A stretch of 64,000 nt of DNA from Icerya purchasi (lineage: Eukaryota > Arthropoda > Insecta > Hemiptera > Monophlebidae), in the NCBI GenBank assembly GCA_039619475.1, contig CM077115.1:59836864-59900863 (forward strand). Direction: 5' to 3'. The notes under the pieces were generated by a model that worked only from the letters and a program-made list of their open reading frames with translations, was not told where the DNA came from and searched no databases. Position 1 is the first letter of the stretch. Each line of letters opens with the position of its first letter. Of the stretch, positions 27,801 to 42,800 are shown in pieces. Position numbers and translations under genes: made by a program.

Positions 27801-30800
27801 CGGTCGAAACTGTTTTTTCCCAAGATAATGTCTGTCCTACATAAGCGGCTTCTAAATGTATACGTATATGTAAAATATTTAAAAATTAGTTCAATATTTT
27901 TACGGATCTATATAATTAACGATTAAGGAAAATTTATATTTTTTTGCGTTATTATATGCTGAAAATCTGGTTAATTTAGATAAATTAGAGTATCAAGCGC
28001 AGTCACCGGATGAAGCAGCACTTGTCACAGCTGCTCGCTGTTTTGGTATCGTATTTAAAGAACGAAGTCCTAATAGCATCACGATAGAGGTACAAAGTAA
28101 AAATTTAATGAATTTGTAATTTTTTTAAAATCTTCAATATTCTAAAGAAATTAAAGTTTTTCATTGATACATTGTATTTACTATAAATAAACAAGTAAAT
28201 TCAAATAATTTTCATCCTATTTGTATTTTAAATATTTATGAAATTTTCGTATTTCATAATTAATAAGTTATATGTATATACCAAAAAGAAAAATCTTTAA
28301 CAATAATAAACATTAAGAGCAGTCGCAAAACTTAAAATATTGGGAAAAATATGTTTCTTTTCCTTTGAGTGACAGAAGAAAATAATATAGAAAAATATTA
28401 AATAAAAATTTAAAAAGTAACGATGATGTTAATATGCTGTTTGTTATTAAGAGGTGTAATAAAAATGCTAAATTAATTTACATCATAACGTATAGCATCT
28501 GTCGGTTAAAACACATATGCCTTCAACAAAAATACAAACAAAAAAAAAGAATCAGTAAACGAAAATATCCACTATGACTGTATTTGCCTTCTGATCTGCA
28601 TTGAAGTATCCCTTAAACTGGACAAGTTCTGACGACTATAAAGAATATATAGCACATACCAATAACCACGCGTTAATTAGATCACGAGGGATTTTAAATA
28701 TCAGAATATTAGAAAATTTACGGAATGCATTGATGAAAATTGAAGATAGATCAAAATAAAAATTTTCAGAATTAGAATGGAACATTACCGAACACCACTT
28801 AATAATAATTACTGATGTTGAACGCTCTTATCGTATCAAAGAAGGCATTATACTGGAGCGCTCGTTGTTGCAGTGTAATTTATAACATTGTCTAGATTTC
28901 GTATTTTGGTAATGTCCGTTGTACAATGAATATGGTTTCTCTAATTCGCATTTAACTGTAGGATGTTAAATAAAATGACTAAAATAAATATAAGGGATAA
29001 GACATTTTATAAAATTATTTTATTAAAACCGGCAGAAAAAAAAATTAAATGCGCGCTCACATATATGCATATATATCATATATATACATATATATAAATA
29101 ATACTGTAAACTCTTAAAATTCGTGAAAAAAATAAGGTGTCCAGTTTTAGAATTCTCAAAGTGTGGAGTTCTAAATGTTTGTAAGTATTTAGTTGGGTAA
29201 ATATATGAAATTCTATAATTTTTCATTAAAATTTGGTAGAAAATGAAACTAAACCGGCGCCTGTTTAGAACTTTCAGTTTACCTTCTATAACGTAATAAT
29301 GATAGTTTAATCGACGTTTTCGGTTTTTTTGTAACATCAAGCGTAAAAAGCGAATTTAGAAGCAGTAGATATAATTCTACCGCTTGTCGACTAGAAAAAT
29401 TTTAATGTACTCGACTAAGTAACAATCTAGCAGATTTTGAAAAAAACTTCGTCCAAATTTTCAAAACTACAAACCATCGCTGAAATTATTCGCAGAAGGA
29501 ATTGGCTATATTGAAAAAACGTCATAATTTTTGAGGCGAAGGTTCCAAAAACAAGTGAACTAGGAAGTGGAGGTAATAGTTTTATTAAATTTCGACGAGT
29601 TGGATGATAATCCCCTACAGCTATTATTGAAAAAAACTTCTCAGATAGCAAGAATACATGTTCAGTTGCACTTTTCAAGTTATTAAAAAGTATTTGGGTA
29701 TAATAATCGTTGTCATGTTAAAGGTACAGGGTCGTCATCCAACAAGAAACTCGGGAATAAGCCGGGACCTTTGTTGAAAACCCGAGAAAAAAATAAAACC
29801 AGCCAAAAAACGATATTTTTAATGAGAAAAAATCATTTGGTACTTTACTCAAAATAAATTACGAAATTCTATATAAAATGTGCTGCGGCAGTCAAATATT
29901 ACCAGTAGTAACAAAAAAATTACATTCTTCTTTTTGTACAGTTCTAGTAGTCAGGAAATTGGGAAAATTTGGATTGTGAAACACGAACGGATTTGGACTA
30001 GGAAAGCCGGAAATTTAAAAATTATATTTGATTGGCCACCGTGACATATTTACATTTAACTTTCGGAAAAGATTCTATTTTTTATCATAAAAAATAAGCA
30101 GTTTTTTCCCAAATGAGAAAAATTACGGTTCTTTTCAAAACATTAAATGTGAACATGTGTAATATTATTTCAGTCAGAAACCTAAATTGTTCAAATAAAT
30201 GTTTACATATTTTCGGCGTTTAATCGATAAGCATTTTACTCTGTACTTTATCGCTATTGACGAATAACTGTTGCTGTCATTTAGTCCGGATAAATAAAGA
30301 GTTACTGAAATTATTTTATTCCTCTGTTTCTATGTTAAAATAATAGCTAAGTGAAATGAAAATTTTGACTCAATCATTATTTATAAATTAATCGGATTAC
30401 TCTCCTTAATTGCAATGATTTTTATTGTGCTTTTAAAAAGCCGATGTATTGCTTATATTGAAAAATTGTTCTTAACTCTGTAATGATAAATAGCATACTC
30501 TCAGCACCGTATTTTATTAAAACATAATTTATTCTGTTAATATGATTTATGAAGCATAAAAACGAGGTTTTATATGTAGATTTATATTTAGTAAAACGCA
30601 TTTCTCTCTATTGGAAGATGAGCGACATGAAAAGAGGCTGTCTTAGAATAATGCTTAGATAATACAACGATTCGCCAATTTTCGTGAATTTGACCTTTTT
30701 AGAAGATGGTTCCTGTCGCGGGTTGTCAGTAATGTGGAAACGAATGAGATTAATTTTCATGTCCTTACAGCCAACTGAAATGTTACGGATAAAGCAGCGG

Positions 30801-33800
30801 GAGTTTTGAAACAATACATTATCTTAAATGAAGAAACCGTTATTACAATTACAATTCCTTCATCCAATTTTATGTTTTCCGTTTGCTCGCGAGATAGAAG
30901 TATACGTAAATTATGAACGAAGAAGCTAGAAATAAAAAAGAAAAGTATTTTCGTATATTATCTAGGTCAAAAAATAAATAAAAAAACAAAAAAAAAAAAC
31001 GTGTAATCGAAAAACTTTTTTACATAACAAAATTATAAATAAAATAAAACGTCAAACGAAAAATCAATTTTCAGTCGTCTTATCCCGCCGAGGATGATAA
31101 ACTTAATTTTATACGGAATCAACTATAAATTTTTGTACATAAAACTCGTTCGTACAATCAGTATATTAACACTGTCAGATAATACCCTGCATTGTAAGGT
31201 ACAGCGATGGGGTAACGGAATGAAATACTTTTAGGACCTTAATTATTTCATTTCCTGTTTAAACTTCGTCATTACATCAATGTTTATAATTGTGAAAGTA
31301 TCTCTTGTATTAAAAATGAATAAGGTTCAATAGTGGGATGTCTAGTAATAATGCAACAATTTTAAATGCATCTGAGAATATAAAGAAATTAAATAGTACA
31401 AAAAATTAAAAAGAAATGCTTACGAATTTGCTCTATTTCTTATAAGTTTCATGTCTATATAAATTGTTAACTGTTGAACAATAGGTGATGGGTAAACGAG
31501 AGGTTTACAAATTATTGTGCATATTAGATTTTAACAATTCAAGGAAAAGGATGTCAGTTGTATTACAACGGAATGGCGAATTGAAACTGTTTTGTAAAGG
31601 AGCAGATAACGTAATATACGAGCGACTTAAAGATGGTGATGAGAATCTGAAGTTTACCACGCTAGAACATTTAAATGTAAGTAAATTCTTTTAACTCTAA
31701 CCGACAAGTGTAATGTTTTTATCGTAGATTTGTGCAAGTTTCAATTTTATAAATTTAACGCGGTAATCGTAGTTGAAAATTAAAATTTTTACAACAATTG
31801 TAATCATATGTCTTTACAAACGGTTCATTATTTAACGGGATCGCGTTTCTCCGGGCAGTGCCGTTTATTTATTTATAGCCTTCGCGAATAACTGAATATT
31901 ATTTATGTTCTACTAGCATTTTGCCGGAGACGGTTTAAGAACATTATGTTTAGCAGTTCGTGATTTAGACGAGTCGTTCTTTTTATCCTGGAAAAAGCGT
32001 CACCAAGAAGCGGCAATTTCTATAACGCAGCGAGAAGAAAAATTAGAAGCAGTTTACAACGAAATAGAAAAGGATATGACGCTTTTAGGTATTCAGTTAA
32101 TTTCTTACGTACGGCAATTAATTTAAGTAAAAATCGGTATTTTTAAAATCATCCATCGAAAGAATAATGACAAAGAACCGATCAACATTAACGTATTACT
32201 ACAAGAATAAAAAGAAATTTTACAAATAGATTAATTGCTAAATGCTTAAAAAATTTTTTTGTACGCATTCATTATTGTTTGAATATTCTATGATCAGATG
32301 TAGTGGAGAAAAACCTAACTTTAGAGATGTTTTTCATCTCTTGCAATAGTTTACAAAATAGCTACACTGATGATAATTCCACGTTAAAAAGTCAAAATAT
32401 AATTACTGAAACCTCGGTAATGTAACTTCCTATCTTAGACACTGAGTTCGTGCATTTTCTCCGCTGCATAGAAATACCTTATGAATCGTGGGGATATTCT
32501 TTTTATCATGATTTTTTTTCTGAGCACTGAAGTAAATTTACGAATTCCAAGTGCTCGAAATAGTAAGTTAACCAAATTTTTGATAAATTTTTTCACGCAA
32601 AAACAAAACAATACTGCCTCGGTACTCTTGCGCTTTCACGTTCGCTCCTTCGATGCAGGTACGGCTATAAACGTGAGTACTAGTTGCCCGTCAACAAGTG
32701 ATAATACTCTCCTTCCTTAAGTGATACTATTTTCACGCTCTATAAAAAACTGGGTATTGGTTTTAGAATATAATGTTCAAATTGCGTCTGTATTGAGCTG
32801 GTAAATCGCACTTTGGCGTTTTCAATTATCTTTATTCGAATCTATATTTTCATAAGGAACTTACGTTGGTAATACTAAAAGTCACTCTTTTTCATTGTCT
32901 TTTTGATTTTAAAATTTTGAGTGTTTGTATTTTCCTCATATTCTAATCTTTTTTTTTTTTTTTTTTGGCTAACTGTTGTCCAACTGTACTAAGTAAAGAA
33001 CTGTATACCTTTAAGAAGACCCATTTTTTTTAACGTTCATTTTAATGACTGCACGATAAATAATCATTACTTACATGACACCACTGCTAACCGGTATAAT
33101 TACTAATAAACAAAGGATGTCATCGGAATCGGTCTACACTATCAAAAGCTACACGAAGTAACGTTAGAATCCGTAATATTTCCGTCAGTGATAAGCTCCT
33201 AAATGACGCTAAGGCAATATCAAATTCGTTTCTTTATTTAAATCTTGGATAATTAAGATTTGTAAAATATTAATTTTCTGTATTGTTAAAAATTAGTTCT
33301 TTTCCAACTTAGTTTCCATACCTTAATATTAATAATATATTTTAACTGCCGATGAAGTTTGTTACATTACTAAAGACTTCTCTGAAAGAAAAAAAAACCT
33401 TTTTTAACGTTTATTTTAATGACTATAAGTATCTGTTTCACATTAAAGAAAACTGTAGCAATATAATATTAAAAGTAGAAGAAGGAAAAAATTACTAGAG
33501 CGTGCTTTAAAACGCAGGAGCTAATAACCACAATTAGAAAAAAGATAAAAAGAAGAAGAAGAGGGAAAATACCTAGATTAAATAAGACTAATATCATGAC
33601 ATCGGAAACGGAATACTGAAAATTAATCGTGGGCTGTAACGAAAAAAGCTTGGTTAATAATATGCATACGCATGTGTAAGACGTCAATTAGTTGTGCTGT
33701 ATTAACTAACAATATTTTGTTACGTCGCATATCAAACAAGTTGAATACTCATTCTTAACTTAGTAAAAAAGATAGTTTATACGTATAATATTTGTTAAAA

Positions 33801-36800
33801 AATTTTAATTTCCATCGATTTTATTTTGCTTTAATTTGAATTCTATTAATAAATAATTTTTGTATTTAAAAAAAAAAAAAAACACTAAAGGAGTAACTGC
33901 TATTGAAGATAAATTACAAGAAGATGTGCCTCATACTATTTCAAATTTATTATTAGCTGGTATTCACATATGGATATTAACAGGTGATAAACAAGGTGAG
34001 TTATAAAATAGTTTATTATCTGCCGATTGTAATATATTAATTCGTATTTATATCGATATTTTATAGGTACTATTTTTTGTGTAACTTTTTAATTCGATGA
34101 AAAAACAATGTTTTTTCCGATTTTAAACTCCGCGTTACTTATCTGAAATATAATTCCTAAATTTAGATGTCGAATATTGTTCACTCTGTTTCTTTTTACT
34201 TTTCTCATTTTCACTTCGTTCTTTATTTGTAAAGAAGAAAGAAAAAGAACTCATTTCTTTATATTATGCTTAATTTCTAATTTAAGAAACAAAATAACCT
34301 TTTTACTATAGTTCTTATTTTTTACCTTATGTAAATCTTTTGCTCACCCCTGTATATATTCTAATTTGTCCTTTCATCAACATAAATTACTTCCTGTCTA
34401 GATTTTACGAATCTAAATCACTGTTCTCATTTTTAACAGCGTTTTCGATGACATTTCCCACGTTCACAAAATTTTCTATTCTACCCTATTAATTATTCTT
34501 CAATTAAAACAGTACGTTTCTTTATTCTTTGTTGGAATTCAAAAATAATTTTCATTAATCTCAATGATTTCCAATCATTTAACGAAGTATTCTTCTCCAT
34601 CTTCAAGTTTTCATTTTCGTGTATGCTCTTAATCTTTTTTTCTTTTTTTTTTTAAATATATACAAATACATTTTACACATTATGAGCATAAATGCTGTTG
34701 AAGTACGAGTATATATATATTATTAAAATCATTTTCATACTAATATTAGTCTTTCGATTTGACTCTTTAAATTCTTTTACATTACATTTATTTTTCATTT
34801 CATAATCTATCTTCTATTAATTTTTCTTTAGCCAGCTGGTGTATTCTTTTAAATGGTTCCTTCGGTTTATATCGTTTTTCCTTGCAGTGCTCTCCTGCCT
34901 TATACAGTTGAAATGAGATTTTTTTTTTTTTTCGAAATAAACCTATACATTTTATATGCATGCACGTATAATGAAATAATTCCGATATCCTTGCAATGGG
35001 CTGCAATTTAGGGTTGTTCAGCCAGGTCTCTGTTATAATTTGGTTGTTTGAAATTAACTTTGCCATCGTCTTTATCATTAGAAAAAGAAAAATATTTTCG
35101 AAATAATTTTTTAGTTACACTTTATAATTTTTATATTAAATTCTTTATTTTATGTAAAAAATGAAGACCGTATTAAAAACTGCATATCAATATATTCACA
35201 AACAAGATATAAACAATATATTGAAATACATGAAAGTATTGATTGATTATCTCTAAATGTGAACATTTTTAAACTTGATTATTTTCTAAAATTTTTATAA
35301 GTTAAATATATGCGGTAATGGTCTGTAATGTGTACATTACATTTGTAATATTAAAGTCAAATAAATATAAAATGTTTAAAAAAATAAAATAAAAAAAAAT
35401 AAAACACACAGTGCGAGGGAAAATGTAAGCTTGACTGGAATAATCTTGTAGTCGGTTAGCGGTGAATGGACCGTCACGCATCGCCACTAGAAAATGTTGA
35501 TCCCGGTTGTGGGAGGGGAAAGGAAGGGAGAAAAAATCAAATAGAAAGGCCACGGCCAGAAATTCAATAACGGGGTCAATCTTTTACTGAGGTACAGTTC
35601 GGATCACTTTTCTCCTCGCATCAACGAAGGTTAATCGTCGGTGGTCGCAGTAGAAGAGGCTACCTAACAAAAATCGCGGTTGTATAGAGGTTCATGAAAA
35701 TTTTAAATATTGTTCCCGTTTATTTGAAATATTTGTCGCAGTTATGTTGTAAATTCCAATCGTACATAGAAAAGTATCTCTTCCACTGCCGAGAAACAAC
35801 CACTTCGAGGAGCAACAACGGATTCAACAGTATCCTGCCGCCATCGAATCCGTCGCCGACAACAGCGACAGCGACGTGCACAATTTACCTATTTATAATT
35901 TATACCATTTTTATTTAGTCGTTTTGTTCGTATTTAATATTGTGTTTTTCAACGATCGACCGATACAGAAAGATTCGTATAGAAGTGAATTTAATTAATA
36001 CACTGTATACGAATTCAAGTAATTTTTTTTTTTTTTTTTTTTTTTTATAGTAATAACAAAAATAATTAACTTTTTTGTACGCGGTAATTAAGATGCTACG
36101 GTGGCATCCCTGATGGTCTAAACTAAAAATGCTTTTACATTACAAAAGTCTTAAGATTTAAAACGAATCCTGAGAAAAAGATAGCGTGAAAAATTAGAAA
36201 TTGCGACGTTTTCGCTGTATTTTAATTATTTTTATTTTCAGAGACCGCGGTTAATGTGGGTTACTCGTGTCATTTATTAAATGACGACATGGAGCTTTTA
36301 ATTGTCGACGGCTATACGCAAGAACAAGTTGACAGGCAAATAAAAAAGTGGCAGCGGTTGATTATGGGCCAAGAAGTGTCCAGTCAGAGCAACAAATTAT
36401 ATTCAGCTTTAAATTCTTTGCACAGTTTAAATAATTACAAGTTAGTGTATCGGTATTTATTTATAAAATGTCCGTTATAAAACTGAAAAATTATGTGAAA
36501 CTAAACTTAAAAAAGGAAAAATCAGCCGAAAAAACAAAATTTTATTCAATTTAACTAAAGTTACAAATTTTCCACGAATGAATTAATAAGAAAATTTATT
36601 ATTTATTAAGTTAGAAATAAAAACGGTAGTAAGCAATAATTTTATATTTACATTTCATTTTAGCGAACCCGAAGCAAAATTAGACGAAGACGATGAAGAA
36701 GCGCAGTTTGCTTTAGTTATAAACGGTCACTCGTTGGTGCACGCTCTACATCGGGATTTAGAGAAATGTTTTATGCATGTGTGTACTAATTGTAAGAATA

Positions 36801-39800
36801 ATTTTTCTTTTAACAACTGTTTGTGTTCATATATATAGTAATGACAGGGTTCTCACAAGCAGTAAAAGTTAAACATTTTTATTTGATATTTAATAAACGC
36901 CAGTTTAAAAATCTGGTTCAATGATTGATGTTTTGTTGTTTTTTGTTTTAATTTCTTCTTTTAGCCCTCGGTGTAAAAATAATTTATAATATTTGTTTGC
37001 ATGTACAAGAGTATAAATCTGAAAAGGCAACTCAAATCGTTAGATACTTGAAAAATAGTAAAAAGATTAATTACAATTTTTGTGGGAACTCTGAATGATT
37101 TATTCTTTGTACAACCGATTAGTTTATAAATTATATTCTTTTTCAATTTTTTCACTTAACTGCTGATGAATTCTAAAGGAGATAATTGCTACACTATATA
37201 ACTTGTATTTCAGGTTGTTTTTTTTTTATCAACGGATTAATTTGCGTTAGTAAATGAAAAATGGAAGTAATAGAACAGTTTTAGACACGTATACAGTATA
37301 TCCGTGGTATATACTATAAAACCAAAATAGCTCTTCATAAACACAACCGCTCTATTTCAGTTTAAACCATTAAAGGAATTAAAGTAAATTACTTGTAAAC
37401 CGTTGAGTTTTAATTGCAGAAAGGAATATTTGTATTGTATTAATGATCATAATGATATATAAAAAAATATATAACTAAGTTAATGAATTATATATTCAGT
37501 GGTAAAGAAGTAGCAAATTCTTAGTAATATTATTGACTAATTACAGCGTAGTTCTTGTAGTTTATAATTGTAAATATATTACAAATAGTACGTTTATATT
37601 TATTTAGTGAAATATTAAAAAAGATGAAAGAATAGCTTCAGACTAGAATTTTTTTTCTTTTTTCTCGGGGTGATTAACAGAATTTTTTGGTTAAACAAAA
37701 TTACGCTACACACAATGCTTAATATTTAAAGGTTTTCTAAAACAGAATTTAAAAAGTTATTTTACGGAGGTAGCTTTTTTCAAAAATTCTTCGTTAAAAT
37801 TATTCCGATATAAAGAAATAAACTTTTAAAACAAGCATGCTGCGTAATCGCGACCGCACTGTAATTTTCTAATTAGCAATGTTGTGGAGTAGTGGAAAAA
37901 AATGTTACTAGTCGTAAAAATAGTTTACGACAATAACGCGCGCTATCGTAGATTCGATTATAGTAGTATTCTTACTCTATCGATACTGCCATTTGACTGT
38001 TTAGTGACAGTAATCTAAAATGTAGCCGATGAGGTGCCATTTAATTTCCAAAATATCATTGACTTCGTGGGGTTCTTGTAGTGGAATAAAGCAGTATTGA
38101 ATTTTTTAAAATTAAAAAAAAATTATATTGTAATTTTAAAAAAACGATATTTTTATAAATTTAGAGCTAAATGTATTTTAAGATAGTTACTAGTGTAGAG
38201 TAATTATGATTAAAGAGAAATAGTTGAAGAAAAAATTATTTTTTTTGTAAACTGTTCTCGAAGAAATCGTATCGAATAATGTAACAGAAATTGTTTAATA
38301 ACGAACAAAAAAGTATATTGAAGTTTCTAAAGGAAATTATATACTAAATATAAACGTTTGTTGAAAAAATTTCTCGCATTTTATTTTTCTAATTTAAATT
38401 ATTCCATATCTCGTTAATACGGGCGCCGAAAAAATATATTAGCTCGATGCGTATATTTTTACCTGGTAAAATTTTATTGCACTGTAAAAATTAAATGTTT
38501 AAAATTAATTTCTTACTTTAAAAATGTAATGAGGACATAATAGAGGCACGGTGAATGTAAATCGAATAACAAAAATAATTGAAATAATAGGAATCATAAA
38601 TGTAAATTAAATAATGAAAATAATAAAATAGTAGGAATTAACAGAATTTAAAAAATAAACTAATCCGATCAAAAAAAAAAAGCTAATAGAAAATAATCCA
38701 AAACGACAGTAACCAAAAACCAATAATAAACCGAATAGTGAAATATAAAATTAACTTTTCACGGAGTAGGGGACCCTTCCTATTGACCATAAATAGTTTT
38801 CCGTACTTTTTATTGGGTATGTCGATTTTTATCGAAATGAAAATTTTTGTTTGTTTCTTTATTTTATTTTTTTAATTACATCCTGAATCTCTTGCATTAT
38901 ATCGGCGAAATCCGATTATCGTAAAATACAAAGTTTAAATTTAAGTTATTTTAAGTAGCAAATCCTTTTGCAAACTTTAGTTTACAATTAAATTTTTTAA
39001 TATAATTCTCTTAGGCGTCCTGGAAAAATTACCATAATTACTAATTCTAATGAACATAAACTAATACGGAATATACGATTCGATGTGTGTACACAACAGT
39101 AGTGCGTAAATATAACTCGTGCTAAATTGTTTTACACGATGTATTTATTTTTGAAGGTAAGGCCGTCATATGCTGTCGCGTCACACCATTACAAAAAGCA
39201 TTAGTTATTGAAACTATTAAAAAACACAAGAAAGCTGTAACACTGGCTGTCGGCGACGGAGCTAATGATGTTTCCATGATAAAAGGTAACAATTTGAAAT
39301 TTTAAGGTTTCGTCATTTTAATTCCGGGGAAATACACTAGTAAAAATTCCCTCTTCTTCAAACTGCAAATCGGGAACATATTTTATAGATCCATTTTCGT
39401 ATTAAAATCCCGTGCATTAGTGAATATTGCTCAGACGTATATGAAAATCGGCAATACGATTGAGGGAATTAATTTTATTCGCGTACTGAAACATAAAACT
39501 TAAGTGAAATGTCGATCAAAATAATTTTTGCTGACGCGGATTATTTTGTGTAATTTAGAGTAGTCAGCAAAATTTTTCTAGTAACCGAAGTACAAAATAA
39601 ATGTAGTTTTATGTTTTCAAATATTCAATATTAAATGCACCGCGCTTCGAGTATTATTACGGATAAAAGATATGAAAAGGTTCTATTCGGATCTAAATTG
39701 AACGTCTCGCGGTATAAATTCGGTACAGTCCTGACAACGATCTGTTTTTTTTTGTTTGTTTTTTTTTTAACATCGACGTTTCCATCTTATTCACCATGTT

Positions 39801-42800
39801 CATCGAGAACGAGAAAGTGGAGACGAACTTTTGAAATGCTCACAAAATAATTTTTCAATAACTGGTAAATCGATTTTAATATAAAAAAAAAAAAAAAAAA
39901 AAAAAAGGTATACCAATGTAATTTTTAAAAACTTAAAAAGTAATTTTTTTTTATTATATACTTGTCGACTTGTTGTCAAAAGCCGCTTCGGTCTTCAAGA
40001 AGGTAGGTACGAATTCGAAAGCAGCTCTAATGCGTGCAATTTTACTACATTCCTTGCACTGCATAGAAGTAACCTCAGTAATTACAACCTTCAACTTTGC
40101 CCTCCTTATTTTCATGGTTGCTTATTAAATCTGCGTTTTTCAAGTCAGTCGATATAGTTTGTTCTTCCCATATCACGACAGAGAGTTTGGATATATGATT
40201 CATTAACTGATTTCCAATATTTTTATTACATCTGAGGTATTATGGAATCTTGTCCCGCATATTTATTGTTGCTAAAGTGTTTTATTGTCATTTGTAAAGT
40301 TATTCGATTGTCAGTAAAACATCGAGTAATTCATTAACCCGTTTTCGGAGCGGATAATTAATTGTGTCTTTAACAGTTGATTTATCGTTAAGTTCTAATA
40401 GTATTGCTTCCATCTGGCCCATACATTTTTTCTACTTACGTGTAATTTTCCACTGCCATCTTTGAATGTCATCTTCTGCTGGTATTTTGGTCCGTACATA
40501 ATTTTTGTTGCTTTATAAAAGGCATATAAGTTATTTGCGTTTACTAGGAATTGAATTCCTGTCGTTGCTCGTTTGAGGCATCATTGGTTTTTTATACATC
40601 TCCTATTTGTTCCCTTTATGTCACGTAAGCTTTTTGCCTTATTTGATTTTTAACCTGCCGGGAAATAAGTGCTCACCTTTATTTTTTTTTTTTTTTTTAA
40701 ATTTCCCCTGCTATGTAACCAGCCGGCTCTTTCTTTGATGTCTGAAGGTATCTCAGCGTGCTTTGTTTATTTTTTCTTTCGCGCTATCCCAGCAGCTCAC
40801 AGCGGTTAAACTTTAGCCGTAAGACAACGGTTTTGACTTTTACGGCGGCTTCTACTCGCCGAGGGTAAAATAATCTTTGAACAATGATAGAGTTTTGGCT
40901 GAGCATTTTCTCGAATTTCCCTGTTATCTCTTAATTTGCCGTTACTAGAATCGTCTTTTTGAAACTTCCCGCCAGCCACCGATTGCGATACTGTTTATTT
41001 GTTGCAGTTGAAACTTATTCGCGGCTGTACTAAAATCATCTCCCAGGAGGGATATTTATGATATATGTGTATACTAGTGCCGGGCGATTACGAATGAATT
41101 TAATAATCGAGTGATCAACGAGTTATTAATTTTGCTAATCGATTATAAAAGTAGTAACCGAGTGATCTGCATAATCGAGTAATGAATGACGAATAACGAG
41201 TAACGATTATATAATAGTAATCATTCATATTATGAACAACACATGTATCAATTCTTTTGTTAGAATATTAGTGGTACTTTGAACTTGTTTTTTTTTTTAA
41301 TTTTTAAATATTTATTATTTTCTGAAATTATATTGTGCATTTTAAATAAGACATTAATTTTTAAGGGTATACATTTTTTTATCGAGATAATTTTAATCCA
41401 AATTAATATATAAGTCTAATATTTCTACATAACTAATGTTAATGATCGGTATTCACGAGATGTTCTCATAATCGAATTATTTTACACTATTGTAATTCAC
41501 AATCATATAATTTTGAATATAAATCTGTCGTTACTAATAATTTCGCCGATAAAAATATCAATATTTGGCAAAAACTACCGTTAAAATTAAAATAAATTTA
41601 ACCTTCTTAATGAAATTTAAAAAAAAAAAAAACAGTGAAATCACCTAAAACATTGAATGATAATTCGAATGATCATTCGGATGACTAGTAGTTAACAAAA
41701 GTAGTAATCGAAATATCTTGAGATATGTTCATAATCGAGTGATTCCATTATTATATCTCGTAATAGCCCAGCACTAGTGTATACAGGTGTATCTGTGTAC
41801 CTCTTATTCTATAAATAAAATATACATTGCCTCTTGAAATACACAAAATTTTTTTATTCAATTTTTATTGTCACTATCCTCTAATTGTATTAATAAAGAA
41901 AACTCGAATGTTTTGTTGCAGCTGCTCACGTTGGTGTCGGTATAACTGGCGAAGAAGGTAATCAAGCGATGTTAGCTTCGGACTATTCGATTGCTCAATT
42001 CCGATTTTTACAACGCCTGCTGCTGGTACATGGCAGATGGTCGTATTATCGTATGTCGAAATTCTTGCGCTATTTTTTCTACAAAAATTTCGTATTCACT
42101 CTGTGTCATTTTTGGTTTGCATTTTTTTGCGGATTTAGTGCCCAGGTGAGTTATATCTTTTTTTCGTAGTAAATAATGAAATAATTCTATTTAAAAAACA
42201 CAAAAAAAAACAAAACAGCCCGGTTGATTAAAAATTTTTTAAAATTGTAATTCCTGGTCATTATCGCAGACAAAAAGTGAAACAATGAAAATTCAAAATG
42301 GCGAAATAACGTTACTGGTAGTAAATTAAAAATAAAAAAAAAAAAAACTAAATGAAAGTAAATAAGTTTGTACCGCTGACATTACTGTTTCTAGATCAGA
42401 ATAATTATTGTCCTTAATAAAACTATGTAAAATATCGTAATTATTTTTGTAGCAATTAACCTGTGCAAATAACTGATTAACTCCCAGTAATGGTATTTTT
42501 TGTAAACTGAACTTTATTTTAACTGTTCGTTATCATTCTGTTATTGTACTCGGTGACAAGTCTCTTGACACTGTCTTTTTCAATTTTTTGTCGTTTTTTA
42601 TTCTTATTTTTTTTTTTCAATTCAATTTTTATTGACTTTACAGTATCGATTTTAATCTTATGCGGACCGTTTATGCTCGTGACATCTGTTCTCTTATTTC
42701 CTTTCCACAAATGTGCAAATTTCGTAAAAGACAATGATGGGCTACTACACATATCTTACAAACAACCTTAAGCTACAGGTGTTCCGAAGTACTCACAAGC

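Noticed and set aside
29427..29678. 83-codon - strand open frame
   Set aside because: No motif on either strand and no repeat partner found in the window.
34800..35078. 92-codon - strand frame with ITETWL-like start, possible LINE endonuclease
   Set aside because: Only a single short motif fits and no second endonuclease motif follows. Too weak to call.
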